A DNA stretch of 64,000 nt from Rhodospirillaceae bacterium (GTDB taxonomy: Bacteria > Pseudomonadota > Alphaproteobacteria > Rhodospirillales > UBA2165), in NCBI GenBank assembly GCA_947467145.1, contig CANIGJ010000011.1, positions 44,503-108,502 of the forward strand. The letters are read 5' to 3'. A model generated the notes under the pieces. That model was not told where the DNA came from. It was given only the letters and a program-made list of their open reading frames with translations, and made no database searches. The translations under genes and the position numbers were made by a program. How positions within the stretch are numbered: position 1 is the first letter of the stretch; the number at the start of each line of letters is the position of its first letter. Below, piece by piece: positions 44,818-52,397 of the stretch.

Positions 44818-45882
44818 CTAGTAACCGCGTTTCCAATCGACGACGTTGATCAAAGGCTTGCCGTCGAGGTAAGCGCGCAGATTTTCGCAAAAAGTCGGAA
44901 TGCCGACGCCGGTCCCCATGCCGCCCGGGCGGGCGCGCGGGGAATTGTGCGGCGTGATGGTGACGCGCGGATGGTTCCACAGGCGCGCCGGCGGCGGGCC
45001 GTCATATTCGCCGGCATAGACGTCGAGCACGGCGGCTTTCAAATGACCAGCATCGAGCGCATCAAGCATCGCCGTTTCATCGACGATCTCGCCGCGCGCC
45101 ACATTGACGACCATGCCGCCCGGCTTCATCGCGGCGAAAGCGGCCTTGTTCATCAGGTTTTCGGTATCCTTGGTAAGCTGGACGGCGATGACCGCATCGT
45201 TGCTTTGCGCCAGGGCTTCAAGCAGGCGGTCATGGCCCAGCATCGCGGAGAAACCTTCGAGCAGCGGATCGCCGGGCCGCACCGTATGGCGCACGCCGAT
45301 GACCTTCATGCCCAAGCCGGCCAACAGCTTGCCCGCCACCTGGCCGATGCCGCCGGCGCCGACGATGCAGACCGTGCGCCCGGGCAGCGGCACCGGGTTA
45401 TAGGCCGCACGGTTGAAATTGCCGGTCGCGATGTCGAGATGCGCCTGTTTGAAATCGCGCGCGGCATGCAGCAGTCCGGCCACGGCATATTCGCCGATCG
45501 GATAGGGCGCCACATCGGCGCGCGACGTCGTCACCATGACATCGCTGCCCCACAGATCGCCGCGCCACAGATTGTTGGCGCCGGCGGCGCGCTGATGCAC
45601 CCATTTCAGCTTCGGGCTGCGCGCGCGGATGTCCATCGGATAAGGAAAGGCATGGACGACGATTTCCGCCTTGGCGAGCGCCGCGTCGCGTTCGGCCTTC
45701 GGCACGACCTCTTCTTTTTTGACGTTGAAGGAGCGGACGGTTTGCGCGGGCCAAGTCGCGGCGATCTCGCACTGGAACCACGGCCCGGCATCAGTGAGGC
45801 TGATGCGCGGGTCGACCGCACGGATCGATGCGGCATCATCTGCACTAAGGGCGGAAACGGAAACAACTTCAACTTTAGCCAC
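44818..45882 (-). CDS. D-isomer-specific 2-hydroxyacid dehydrogenase
   Basis: With a GTG start at 45882, preceded by GGGGGA, the protein has 354 residues beginning VAKVEVVSVSAL. NAD-binding GAGGIGQVAGKLL, the NVARGEIVDE Arg and ITPHNSPRARPGG His mark the family. It reduces or oxidises 2-hydroxy/2-oxo acids or a related enol. It is the second functional block in the operon, between the nitrile-hydratase-like genes and the four decarboxylase-like copies. The substrate is unknown. Confidence 0.88.
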   Translation of the reverse strand: MAKVEVVSVSALSADDAASIRAVDPRISLTDAGPWFQCEIAATWPAQTVRSFNVKKEEVVPKAERDAALAKAEIVVHAFPYPMDIRARSPKLKWVHQRAAGANNLWRGDLWGSDVMVTTSRADVAPYPIGEYAVAGLLHAARDFKQAHLDIATGNFNRAAYNPVPLPGRTVCIVGAGGIGQVAGKLLAGLGMKVIGVRHTVRPGDPLLEGFSAMLGHDRLLEALAQSNDAVIAVQLTKDTENLMNKAAFAAMKPGGMVVNVARGEIVDETAMLDALDAGHLKAAVLDVYAGEYDGPPPARLWNHPRVTITPHNSPRARPGGMGTGVGIPTFCENLRAYLDGKPLINVVDWKRGY

Positions 45883-45902
45883 GCATCCCCCGATATTTTC
45901 TT

Positions 45903-46628
45903 TTATGGCGCCGCCGCCGGCACAACGCCGACGAGGCAATCGCGACTAACCAGGGCGGTTAAGCGTTCGGCATCCCAATCGTCCGTCCCCGCCGGACGCT
46001 TGGGCAGCACGAGATAACGCATATCCGCATTGGAATCATGCACCTTCACCGTCACGTTTTCCGGCACGGCGGTGCCGAATTCGCGCAGCACCGCACGCGG
46101 CTCGTAGACGGCGCGCGCGCGATAGGATTTGCTTTTATACCAATCGGGCGGCAGCCCGAGGATGGCGCGTGGATAACACGAACATAACGTGCAGACGACG
46201 AGATTATGCACGTCGTCGGTATTCTCGACGACGATAAGCTGGGTCTCGCCCATATCGATGCCGAATTCGGCGACTGCGGCCGAGCCGTTCGCCAGCAGGC
46301 GCTGTTTATAAGCCGGATCGGTCCAGGCGCGCGCGACGATCTTGCCGCCCATGCCGTCGTCGACTTTGTCGAGCGCTTCGAGATGTTCGCGGATATCGGC
46401 CGCACTCACCACGCCGCGTTCGACCAGAACGGCGCGCAAGGCTTCGGCCAACAGCGGGTAAAGATCCGACTCGCGCACATCGTGCACGCTATCATCGGAA
46501 TATTTCAGGACCGGGCCGTTGCCGTGATCGTGCGGATGAGCATGATCATGTGTGTGCGCATGATCATGCTCATGATGATGGTGATGACTATGCCCGTGAT
46601 CGTGGTCGTGCGGATCGTGCGGGCTCAT
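45903..46628 (-). CDS. nitrile hydratase alpha/thiocyanate hydrolase gamma-like subunit with His-rich N-terminus
   Basis: The product from the ATG at 46628 has 241 residues. The metal claw CTLCSC in LVVCTLCSCYPR is of the cobalt type (iron enzymes have CSLCSC), and LGLPPDWYKSKSYRARAVYEPR and MRYLVLPKRPAGTD follow, as in the alpha subunit of nitrile hydratase. The first 35 residues contain 18 His interspersed with Asp/Gly/Ala, which is not usual for nitrile hydratase and recalls metal-storage tails in CobW/HypB. Its ATG overlaps the split beta C-part stop. The enzyme could hydrate nitriles or hydrolyse thiocyanate. Confidence 0.9.
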   Translation of the reverse strand: MSPHDPHDHDHGHSHHHHHEHDHAHTHDHAHPHDHGNGPVLKYSDDSVHDVRESDLYPLLAEALRAVLVERGVVSAADIREHLEALDKVDDGMGGKIVARAWTDPAYKQRLLANGSAAVAEFGIDMGETQLIVVENTDDVHNLVVCTLCSCYPRAILGLPPDWYKSKSYRARAVYEPRAVLREFGTAVPENVTVKVHDSNADMRYLVLPKRPAGTDDWDAERLTALVSRDCLVGVVPAAAP

Positions 46629-46927
46629 GCCGCAGGCTCCGCTTTGGTCAGCCAATGTTCGAAAATTTCAAGCTCAAGCAGGTCGTGCGTGGGGCCGTTA
46701 TAACCCGGCCAAACATCCATTTGGCGGAAGCGCACGCGATAGAGGTGGCGCTTGGGCAGGCCGTTGAAGCCGTAGGCGCGCTCTTCCGGGTTGGGAAAGG
46801 CGCCGCAATAGCGCTCGACCACGCCTTCCTTGCCGCGGATATAGAACGGCGTGCGGCGATGGCCGGGCGGATGCGCCGCGATCACGCGCACCGGTTCGCC
46901 CACGGCGTAGGACGGCGCACCGCTCAC
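46625..46927 (-). CDS. nitrile hydratase beta subunit, C-terminal half (SH3-like domain) as a separate gene
   Basis: From the GTG at 46927, which overlaps the upstream stop as GTGA, the protein has 100 residues and equals the C-terminal half of nitrile hydratase beta: AHPPGHRRTPFYIRGKEGVV, LYRVRF and DLLELEIFEHWL. The Arg in FYIRG is the conserved residue that contacts the active-site sulfenate. Longer in-frame reading to 47032 would be inside the preceding gene. A free second half is the architecture of thiocyanate hydrolase alpha or toyocamycin nitrile hydratase. Confidence 0.88.
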   Translation of the reverse strand: MSGAPSYAVGEPVRVIAAHPPGHRRTPFYIRGKEGVVERYCGAFPNPEERAYGFNGLPKRHLYRVRFRQMDVWPGYNGPTHDLLELEIFEHWLTKAEPAA

Positions 46928-47229
46928 GGCTTGGCCTCCATCTCGGCCATCATGCGCTCCATGGACGCGCCGACATCGGCGGAGGGCGCAAAGCCCTTTT
47001 CGTCCAACAGAATAGCAAGCGCCTCGGCCCACCGTTCGAAATAGGGCTGGTCGTAGATTTCGGGGGGCAGGTCTTCGATGGTGCGGCGCAGCTCGTCAAC
47101 GGTCATCAGGCCACGCGAACGCAAAGCGCCGACCGTCGCCGTGATGAGCTTGGCCCAAGGTTCGACCGGATGCGCCGTGGGATCGATCGGCCCACCGGGT
47201 TCACCGCCCAGGTCGTGATGCCGCTTCAT
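46924..47229 (-). CDS. nitrile hydratase beta subunit, N-terminal half as a separate gene
   Basis: This 101-residue product matches the N-terminal helical domain of nitrile hydratase beta. It starts MKRHHDLGGEPGGPID, like the MNGIHDLGG start of the beta chain, and continues with VEPWAKLITA, DELRRTIEDLPPEIY and YFERWAEALAILLDEKG. It heads the operon. Similar small proteins are annotated as nitrile hydratase accessory proteins, so an accessory role is the alternative. Confidence 0.85.
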   Translation of the reverse strand: MKRHHDLGGEPGGPIDPTAHPVEPWAKLITATVGALRSRGLMTVDELRRTIEDLPPEIYDQPYFERWAEALAILLDEKGFAPSADVGASMERMMAEMEAKP

Positions 47230-47331
47230 GAGATGCCTACCCCTGTTGGGACGTAAAAGTGCCCCGCGCGGCCAGGGATGACAACCCTTCGATAACCCGG
47301 TTCCAACCAGCAGAAGGTAGATTAGATTTTT

Positions 47332-47865
47332 CTATCCGCGCCGATCTGGATTGATCTCGCGCGGCACCGTGAAGCGCGCGAGCTGACGCATCAGTTCGGC
47401 GAACTTCTCGTCCTCGGGCGAGGATGGCGGAAAGAACGACAGCGCATATTCGGAATAGGGCCCATCGCCGCAATAGACAGCGCGCACCGACATGCGCGTA
47501 CCGGTTGGGCCGGTGACGATTTTGCTCGGATCGGCGCACACGTTACGCGCCAGCTCGTTCGATGCGTTGAACAAGACAACGATTTTGCTGACCGGATCGG
47601 CGGACGGTTCGGCAACGCGGAAGGGATTGCCGAGTGATGCGAAGGTGCGATCGAACGCCGCCGCCAGCACGCTACCGACCTGATCCTTCCGGTTGGGATA
47701 GGGATCGCCGACAACCATGATCGCGATGCCGCCATGGCTGGCGGCGTGCGCCAGGAACTGGAACGGATCGTCGACGTGATAGATGGTGCTGCCGCCGATC
47801 ACGCATCCTCCAACGAGTGCACCGATGCTACCCGCAAGCGCGGCAAAGGCCGTTTTGAACGTCAC
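47332..47865 (-). CDS. hypothetical lipoprotein-like protein
   Basis: The 177-residue product has a hydrophobic N-terminus with VGGC at about 18-21, compatible with a lipobox, then an alpha/beta body (FLAHAASHGGIAIMVVGDPYP and SKIVVLFNAS). I do not recognise the family. It lies between the VOC gene and the nitrile-hydratase-like operon on the same strand. Its stop is 102 bases from the start of the latter. Confidence 0.65.
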   Translation of the reverse strand: MTFKTAFAALAGSIGALVGGCVIGGSTIYHVDDPFQFLAHAASHGGIAIMVVGDPYPNRKDQVGSVLAAAFDRTFASLGNPFRVAEPSADPVSKIVVLFNASNELARNVCADPSKIVTGPTGTRMSVRAVYCGDGPYSEYALSFFPPSSPEDEKFAELMRQLARFTVPREINPDRRG

Positions 47866-47874
47866 GCGCGCAGA

Positions 47875-48489
47875 TCAGGACGGCTTGCGCGGATTGAATC
47901 CTTCGCGCCGCAGCAGCTCGTCCTGGCCCGGCGGCGGATTGTTGATCGCGTCCTCGATGGTGAATTCCTCGCACCATTCCTGCGGCGGACGCGCCTTATC
48001 CTGTACGCCCACCTTGTCGAGACCCCAGAAAATCTCCAGCACGTGATTGTCGGGATCGCGGAACTCGACGGCGATCTGCGCGCCGGCGCGGCGACGGCCT
48101 TCGAAGTCGATCTTCACATTATGTTTCTTCAGATGATCGCGCGAGCGCAGCACCTCGGCGACGGTATCGACCTCGAACGCCAAGTGATGCAGTTCCTTGT
48201 TCTTGGATTCGGCCGCCATGCCGCCGACCAGCCCGATGCCGTGGTGATCGTTGTTGAAGCGCATGAAGGCCATGCCGCCCTTCATCATCGTTTCGGGATA
48301 AATGTCGGAGACGCGCATGCCGAGGATCTGCGTATAGAACTCGATGGAGCGCTTGAGGTCCGTGACGAACAGAACCATGTGGCCGAGCTTCTTGATCTCG
48401 AACGGCAGATCAGCCGGCGACTTGGTGTTCAAAAGCCCCTGCACCTCAGGGGTGTTGATCCCTTCGATATCGACCACACCGCGCGGCAT
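47875..48489 (-). CDS. VOC family protein (glyoxalase/extradiol-dioxygenase fold)
   Basis: The 204-residue product is a vicinal-oxygen-chelate protein. LGHMVLFVTDLKRSIEFYTQ, LHHLAFEVDTVAEVL and VEFRDPDNHVLEIFWG are the repeat units with metal-binding His and Glu. VOC proteins include glyoxalase I and extradiol dioxygenases that cleave catechols, so it may open an aromatic ring here. An AGGAGACAAGTC ribosome site precedes the ATG. The hypothetical lipoprotein gene lies ten bases downstream. Confidence 0.88.
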   Translation of the reverse strand: MPRGVVDIEGINTPEVQGLLNTKSPADLPFEIKKLGHMVLFVTDLKRSIEFYTQILGMRVSDIYPETMMKGGMAFMRFNNDHHGIGLVGGMAAESKNKELHHLAFEVDTVAEVLRSRDHLKKHNVKIDFEGRRRAGAQIAVEFRDPDNHVLEIFWGLDKVGVQDKARPPQEWCEEFTIEDAINNPPPGQDELLRREGFNPRKPS

Positions 48490-48510
48490 GACTTGTCTCC
48501 TGTCTCAGAT

Positions 48511-48526
48511 CATTATTATAATAATG
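48511..48526. promoter_or_regulatory. 16-base perfect palindrome in a divergent promoter gap
   Basis: CATTATTATAATAATG equals its own reverse complement. It lies 22 bases before the VOC gene start on the minus strand and 221 bases before the methyltransferase gene on the plus strand. It is AT-rich in a GC-rich setting, so it is a candidate operator; no cognate regulator is known. Confidence 0.55.
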
Positions 48527-48746
48527 AATATAAGTTCGCGCCCGATTTGGGTCAAGGAACGCGAACCGTGTTGGCGATATTTGGCCCCTTTCGCCAGCCC
48601 GCTTCAAGGCGTCTCGCGGGCCCACCGAGGGCACCCAAAAGGGGGCCCAGAGGGGGCAAAGTCCCAATATCCCACGGCGTTTCCGTCGTCTTGCAAATCG
48701 GCCATGAATATTCGACAAAACATCAACAGATGGAGGAACTCTCACA

Positions 48747-49874
48747 ATGGCACTGAAAAAAGATCCGCCTTTCCGCGCCGAACATATCGGCAGTCTTCTG
48801 CGTCCGCAGGCGCTGCTCGACCAGCGCATCAAATGGATCAAGGGCGAGCTGCCGCTAGCCGAATTGCGCAAGCATGAAGACAAATACATCGCCGAGGCGG
48901 TGAAGCTGCAAGAAGACGTCGGCCTGCAAGCGATCACCGACGGCGAATATCGCCGCGAGAGCTTCCACTACGACTTCATCAGCAAGGTCGAAGGCATCGA
49001 AGCGAAATGGGATTGGGAAGGTGCGCTGCGCACCGCCGAGAACGCCAAGGAACATACGGGTGCCGCCCCCTTCATCCCGAAGGTGCCGGGCAAGATGAGC
49101 CTGCCGAAGGGTGGCATCGAAGTCGAGAACTTCAAATATGTGAAGTCGCTGACCAAGCGCACGCCGAAGGTCACGATCCCCTCGCCGACGATGATGCATT
49201 TCCGCGGCGGCCGCGACGCGATCAGCAAGACCGCCTACCCGAAGATGGAAGAATTCTTCGCCGATCTCGCCCGCGTCTATCGCGAAGAACTCAAACTGCT
49301 CGGCGAAGCCGGCTGCACTTATGTGCAGATGGACGATACCAACCTCGCCTATCTATGCGATGCGAACTTCCGCCAAGGTGCGAAAGATCGCGGCGACGAT
49401 CCGGATGCCCTGCCCCGTATGTATGCCGAGCTGATCAACGAATCGATCAAGGACCGCCCGGCCAACATGAAGGTCGGCGTGCATCTGTGCCGCGGCAATG
49501 CGCGCAGCATGTTCTTCGCCTCGGGCGGGTACGAGCCGGTGGCCGAAGCCATGCTCGGCCTCACCAAGGTGGATGCGTTCTTCCTGGAATACGATGACGC
49601 GCGTTCGGGCGATTTCGCACCTCTGCGCTTCACGCCGAAGGGCGACATGCAGATCGTGCTCGGCCTGATCACCACCAAGAAGCCGCAGCTCGAAAAGAAA
49701 GACGACATCAAGCGCCGCATCGACGAGGCGTCGAAGTTTGTCCGCATGGAACAGCTCTGCCTGTCGCCGCAATGCGGCTTCTCGTCCAACGCGCTCGGCA
49801 ATCTGGTCAGCGTCGACGACGAGAAAAAGAAACTCGGCCTGGTGCTGGAAACCGCGCAGGACGTTTGGGGCTGA
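48747..49874 (+). CDS. cobalamin-independent methionine synthase C-terminal-domain methyltransferase
   Basis: This 375-residue protein is a UROD/MetE-like barrel (MetE catalytic half alone). The early stretch is FRAEHIGSLLRPQALLDQR, and the zinc ligands are in GVHLCRGN (His, Cys) and LSPQCGF (Cys). Besides methionine synthase II, relatives transfer methyl or alkyl groups, for example epoxyalkane:coenzyme M transferase, so a catabolic thiol-alkyl transfer is possible. A GGAGGAACT ribosome site is eight bases upstream. A terminator follows. Confidence 0.85.
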   Translation: MALKKDPPFRAEHIGSLLRPQALLDQRIKWIKGELPLAELRKHEDKYIAEAVKLQEDVGLQAITDGEYRRESFHYDFISKVEGIEAKWDWEGALRTAENAKEHTGAAPFIPKVPGKMSLPKGGIEVENFKYVKSLTKRTPKVTIPSPTMMHFRGGRDAISKTAYPKMEEFFADLARVYREELKLLGEAGCTYVQMDDTNLAYLCDANFRQGAKDRGDDPDALPRMYAELINESIKDRPANMKVGVHLCRGNARSMFFASGGYEPVAEAMLGLTKVDAFFLEYDDARSGDFAPLRFTPKGDMQIVLGLITTKKPQLEKKDDIKRRIDEASKFVRMEQLCLSPQCGFSSNALGNLVSVDDEKKKLGLVLETAQDVWG

Positions 49875-49899
49875 CGCTCACCTTCAAAGCAAACACGTG

Positions 49900-49932
49900 A
49901 AAAAGGCCGGGGCTTTCGTCCCGGCCTTTTTT
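49900..49932. terminator. bidirectional rho-independent terminator
   Basis: AAAAAGGCCGGG pairs with CCCGGCCTTTTT across a short loop between two convergent genes, with A and T runs on both sides. Confidence 0.9.
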
Positions 49933-49954
49933 GTTGTCGATGTGAAAGGCGGCG

Positions 49955-50737
49955 TTATTTCTTCGTCGCCGTCCAGTTGCTGCCCTTCATGTTCTTGCCG
50001 TCGATCGTACCCGCATATTTGGTGGTGCCGGCGGTGAAGCTGATGTTGGCACCGTCCAGCTTAGCATTGGTGATCTGCGTCGTGCCGAGCGTGCCGCTCA
50101 GGTTCTGGAAATCCTGCTTCAGGGTCAGGTCCTGATTGCCGAGACGCCACGCGCCATCGACGTGCGCCGGCACGATCCACAGCAGCGCGTTGCAGTAGCT
50201 CGAGCATTCGTTGGTGACGGTTTCCGACTGGTCAGGCTGCCATTCGCCCATGCGGAAGGAGTTCGACACGATACGCGTACCGGGCTTCAGCTCGAGGATC
50301 TTCGGGCGCAGCCTTTCGTTGATCGAGGGCAGCAGGAACATCGTGATGACCTGGGCCTGCGAGAAATCGCTTTCGAACAGATCGGCCTTCGCAAACGTCG
50401 CCTTGTCCGACACGCCCGCTTCCTTCGCGCGCTTCTGCGCGAGTTCGACCATATCGGGATTGTATTCGATGCCGTGCGCTTTCGAGCCACGCTTGGCTGC
50501 AGTGATCACGGTGCGGCCGTCGCCCGAACCCAGATCGATGATGTAATCCTTGGGCGTGAGCTTCGCCATATCCAGCATCTTTTCGACCATGGTCTGGCTG
50601 GTCGGCACCCAGACGACGTCTTTGCCGGGCTGGCCGACGGACGGCTCGTAAGAATTGTTCTGCTGGGCCAGCACCGGCGCCGACGACAGCGCGACCGCGA
50701 ACGAGGCCAGAGTAGCGAAACGAAGCAAGGCGTTCAC
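49955..50737 (-). CDS. exported class I SAM-dependent methyltransferase-like protein
   Basis: The 260-residue product begins with a cleavable signal peptide (RFATLASFAVALSSAPVLAQ), then a methyltransferase fold with the SAM-binding loop IIDLGSGDGRTVITAAKRG and KATFAKADLFESDF. A C-terminal domain (about 185-260) has repeated beta segments with SGTLGTTQITNAKLDGANI. A secreted SAM-dependent enzyme is odd because SAM is cytosolic, so the fold may have another use. A terminator lies between it and the convergent methyltransferase gene. Confidence 0.82.
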   Translation of the reverse strand: MNALLRFATLASFAVALSSAPVLAQQNNSYEPSVGQPGKDVVWVPTSQTMVEKMLDMAKLTPKDYIIDLGSGDGRTVITAAKRGSKAHGIEYNPDMVELAQKRAKEAGVSDKATFAKADLFESDFSQAQVITMFLLPSINERLRPKILELKPGTRIVSNSFRMGEWQPDQSETVTNECSSYCNALLWIVPAHVDGAWRLGNQDLTLKQDFQNLSGTLGTTQITNAKLDGANISFTAGTTKYAGTIDGKNMKGSNWTATKK

Positions 50738-50818
50738 GAGAGTTGTTCCCTAATGTGATTTTGACATGAGAGGCTTATGTACCGGCTTCTGCGGCCGGTT
50801 CATCTGTCCATGAGTTTT

Positions 50819-52303
50819 TCAAGCGGCGTCGAAGTAGCGATCCAGGAAGTCCAATTGAGCTTTCTTGAACTTGGATCCGACGCGTGGCGTATCGGCGAAT
50901 TCCATATGCGAATCCGACGCCGGATCGTAGCGCGGCCAAGCCGGCAAGCCGGGCCCGTTGGGATCGCCGGTGGCGGCGAAGCGCACCCAGGCATCCATCA
51001 TCGTTTCCGACAATTTGGCATCCGTCGCATCGAACTTGCCGTCGCTCGGCACGGTCGGTTCGCCGAAGACATATTCGACCTCTTCGGAATGATAAGGCGG
51101 ACGGCCGAGACCGGGACGCTGGCGGGTGAAGACATAGCGATAGGCCGGCTGGCCGACGCGCGTCATCTCGCGCGCCCAGCGCCGCGCGCCATATTGGAAC
51201 TGCGCATCGCCGAACATATCGGCGAGCCCGGTTTTGATATCGGCCTCGGTTTTGGCGGGGAACACCGCGAGCGCTTCCTCGACCGCGTTCTTGGCCGCGA
51301 AGTTTTCTTCCGCGACCTTGCGGTAATCCGCCAAGGTTTTGACCGGCCAGCCGCCGATGAAGGGCGTGCCTTCATCGATCTGGCTGCCCACCAGGATCGG
51401 CATCTTGTTGAACTTGCCTTGCGCGACCGCATCGGCCTCGTCCAAGGGGATGACGTAACCGTCACGGATCGGCCGCAGCACGCGCGGCGTGGTCAGCCCA
51501 CGCATTTTCGGAATGAAGTCGGGCTGGCGCTCCAGCACTTGCTGCCAGGTCATGGCGCGCAGGGCGGCAAGATCGTCACCGAGCATCAGTCCGGCTTTTT
51601 CGGAATCGGCCAGACTGCACAACGGGCGGAACGAACCTGGGCTTTCCAGGATCACGCGATCGAACAGGCCGCTGGCGAGCGGCGAGACGAGCAGCAGACC
51701 GATGCCCGCCGACCCGGCTGAGCAGCCGAACACGGTGATGCTGTTCGCGTTGCCGCCGAAATTCTTGATGTTGGTTTTGACCCAGCGCAGCGCCGCGACC
51801 ATGTCGAGCACGCCGTAATTGCTGGAAAAGCCGTTCTTGGATTCCTTGGTGAGTTGCGGATGGCCGAGAAAACCCATCAGGCCCGAGCGATAATTGAAGG
51901 TGACGACGACCGCGCCGCGCTTCGCGAGTAGAGCGCCATCACTGCGCGGGTCCGATCCACTGCCGCCGACGAACGATCCCCCATAAAGCCAGACGAGCAC
52001 CGGCAGGTTCGACGTGTCGCCCGTGGCCGGCGTCCAGACATTGACGGTCAGGCAATCCTCGTCGATGCCGGGCGAGCGGAACTTGCGGGCGTAATTCTGC
52101 GGGCAGTCCCAGCCCCATTCGGTCGCTTGGCGCGGTTCGCGCCACGATAGCGGCGGCTGGGGCGGGGCCCAGCGCAAAGCGCCTTTCGGCGCCGCCGCGA
52201 ATGGAATTCCGCGGAAAACGCGGATATCGCCCGCTTCCCCCACGACCGGACCGTATTCGGTTTGCACCGGATCGGTCATAACTTTGTGTGTGTTGTCTCC
52301 CAT
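50819..52303 (-). CDS. type-B carboxylesterase/lipase family protein
   Basis: The product starts at the ATG at 52303 (494 residues) or at 52279. YGPVVGEAGDIRVFRGIPFA, EDCLTVNVWTP and WLYGGSFVGGSG identify the family. The nucleophile elbow is FGCSAGSAG, with Cys in place of the usual Glu of GESAG. The catalytic His is in PYHSEEVEYVFG. It would hydrolyse a carboxylic ester. It is divergent from the second Rieske oxygenase across about 90 bases. Confidence 0.88.
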   Translation of the reverse strand: MGDNTHKVMTDPVQTEYGPVVGEAGDIRVFRGIPFAAAPKGALRWAPPQPPLSWREPRQATEWGWDCPQNYARKFRSPGIDEDCLTVNVWTPATGDTSNLPVLVWLYGGSFVGGSGSDPRSDGALLAKRGAVVVTFNYRSGLMGFLGHPQLTKESKNGFSSNYGVLDMVAALRWVKTNIKNFGGNANSITVFGCSAGSAGIGLLLVSPLASGLFDRVILESPGSFRPLCSLADSEKAGLMLGDDLAALRAMTWQQVLERQPDFIPKMRGLTTPRVLRPIRDGYVIPLDEADAVAQGKFNKMPILVGSQIDEGTPFIGGWPVKTLADYRKVAEENFAAKNAVEEALAVFPAKTEADIKTGLADMFGDAQFQYGARRWAREMTRVGQPAYRYVFTRQRPGLGRPPYHSEEVEYVFGEPTVPSDGKFDATDAKLSETMMDAWVRFAATGDPNGPGLPAWPRYDPASDSHMEFADTPRVGSKFKKAQLDFLDRYFDAA

Positions 52304-52397
52304 ATGAGCATCTTGGCCATCCAATCGATTTGAGTCAAAATCGACCGATAGAGCCACACAGATGGCCGAGGCTTCACAACATAAAGGTCTGGCAATC

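Noticed and set aside
46206..46703. Met/Val-rich plus-strand frame
   Set aside because: Complement of the His-rich tail of the alpha-like subunit gives a repetitive Met/Val stretch; not a gene.
47237..47539. 100-codon minus-strand frame beside the operon
   Set aside because: Arg-rich out-of-frame reading overlapping the hypothetical lipoprotein gene; no motif or ribosome site.
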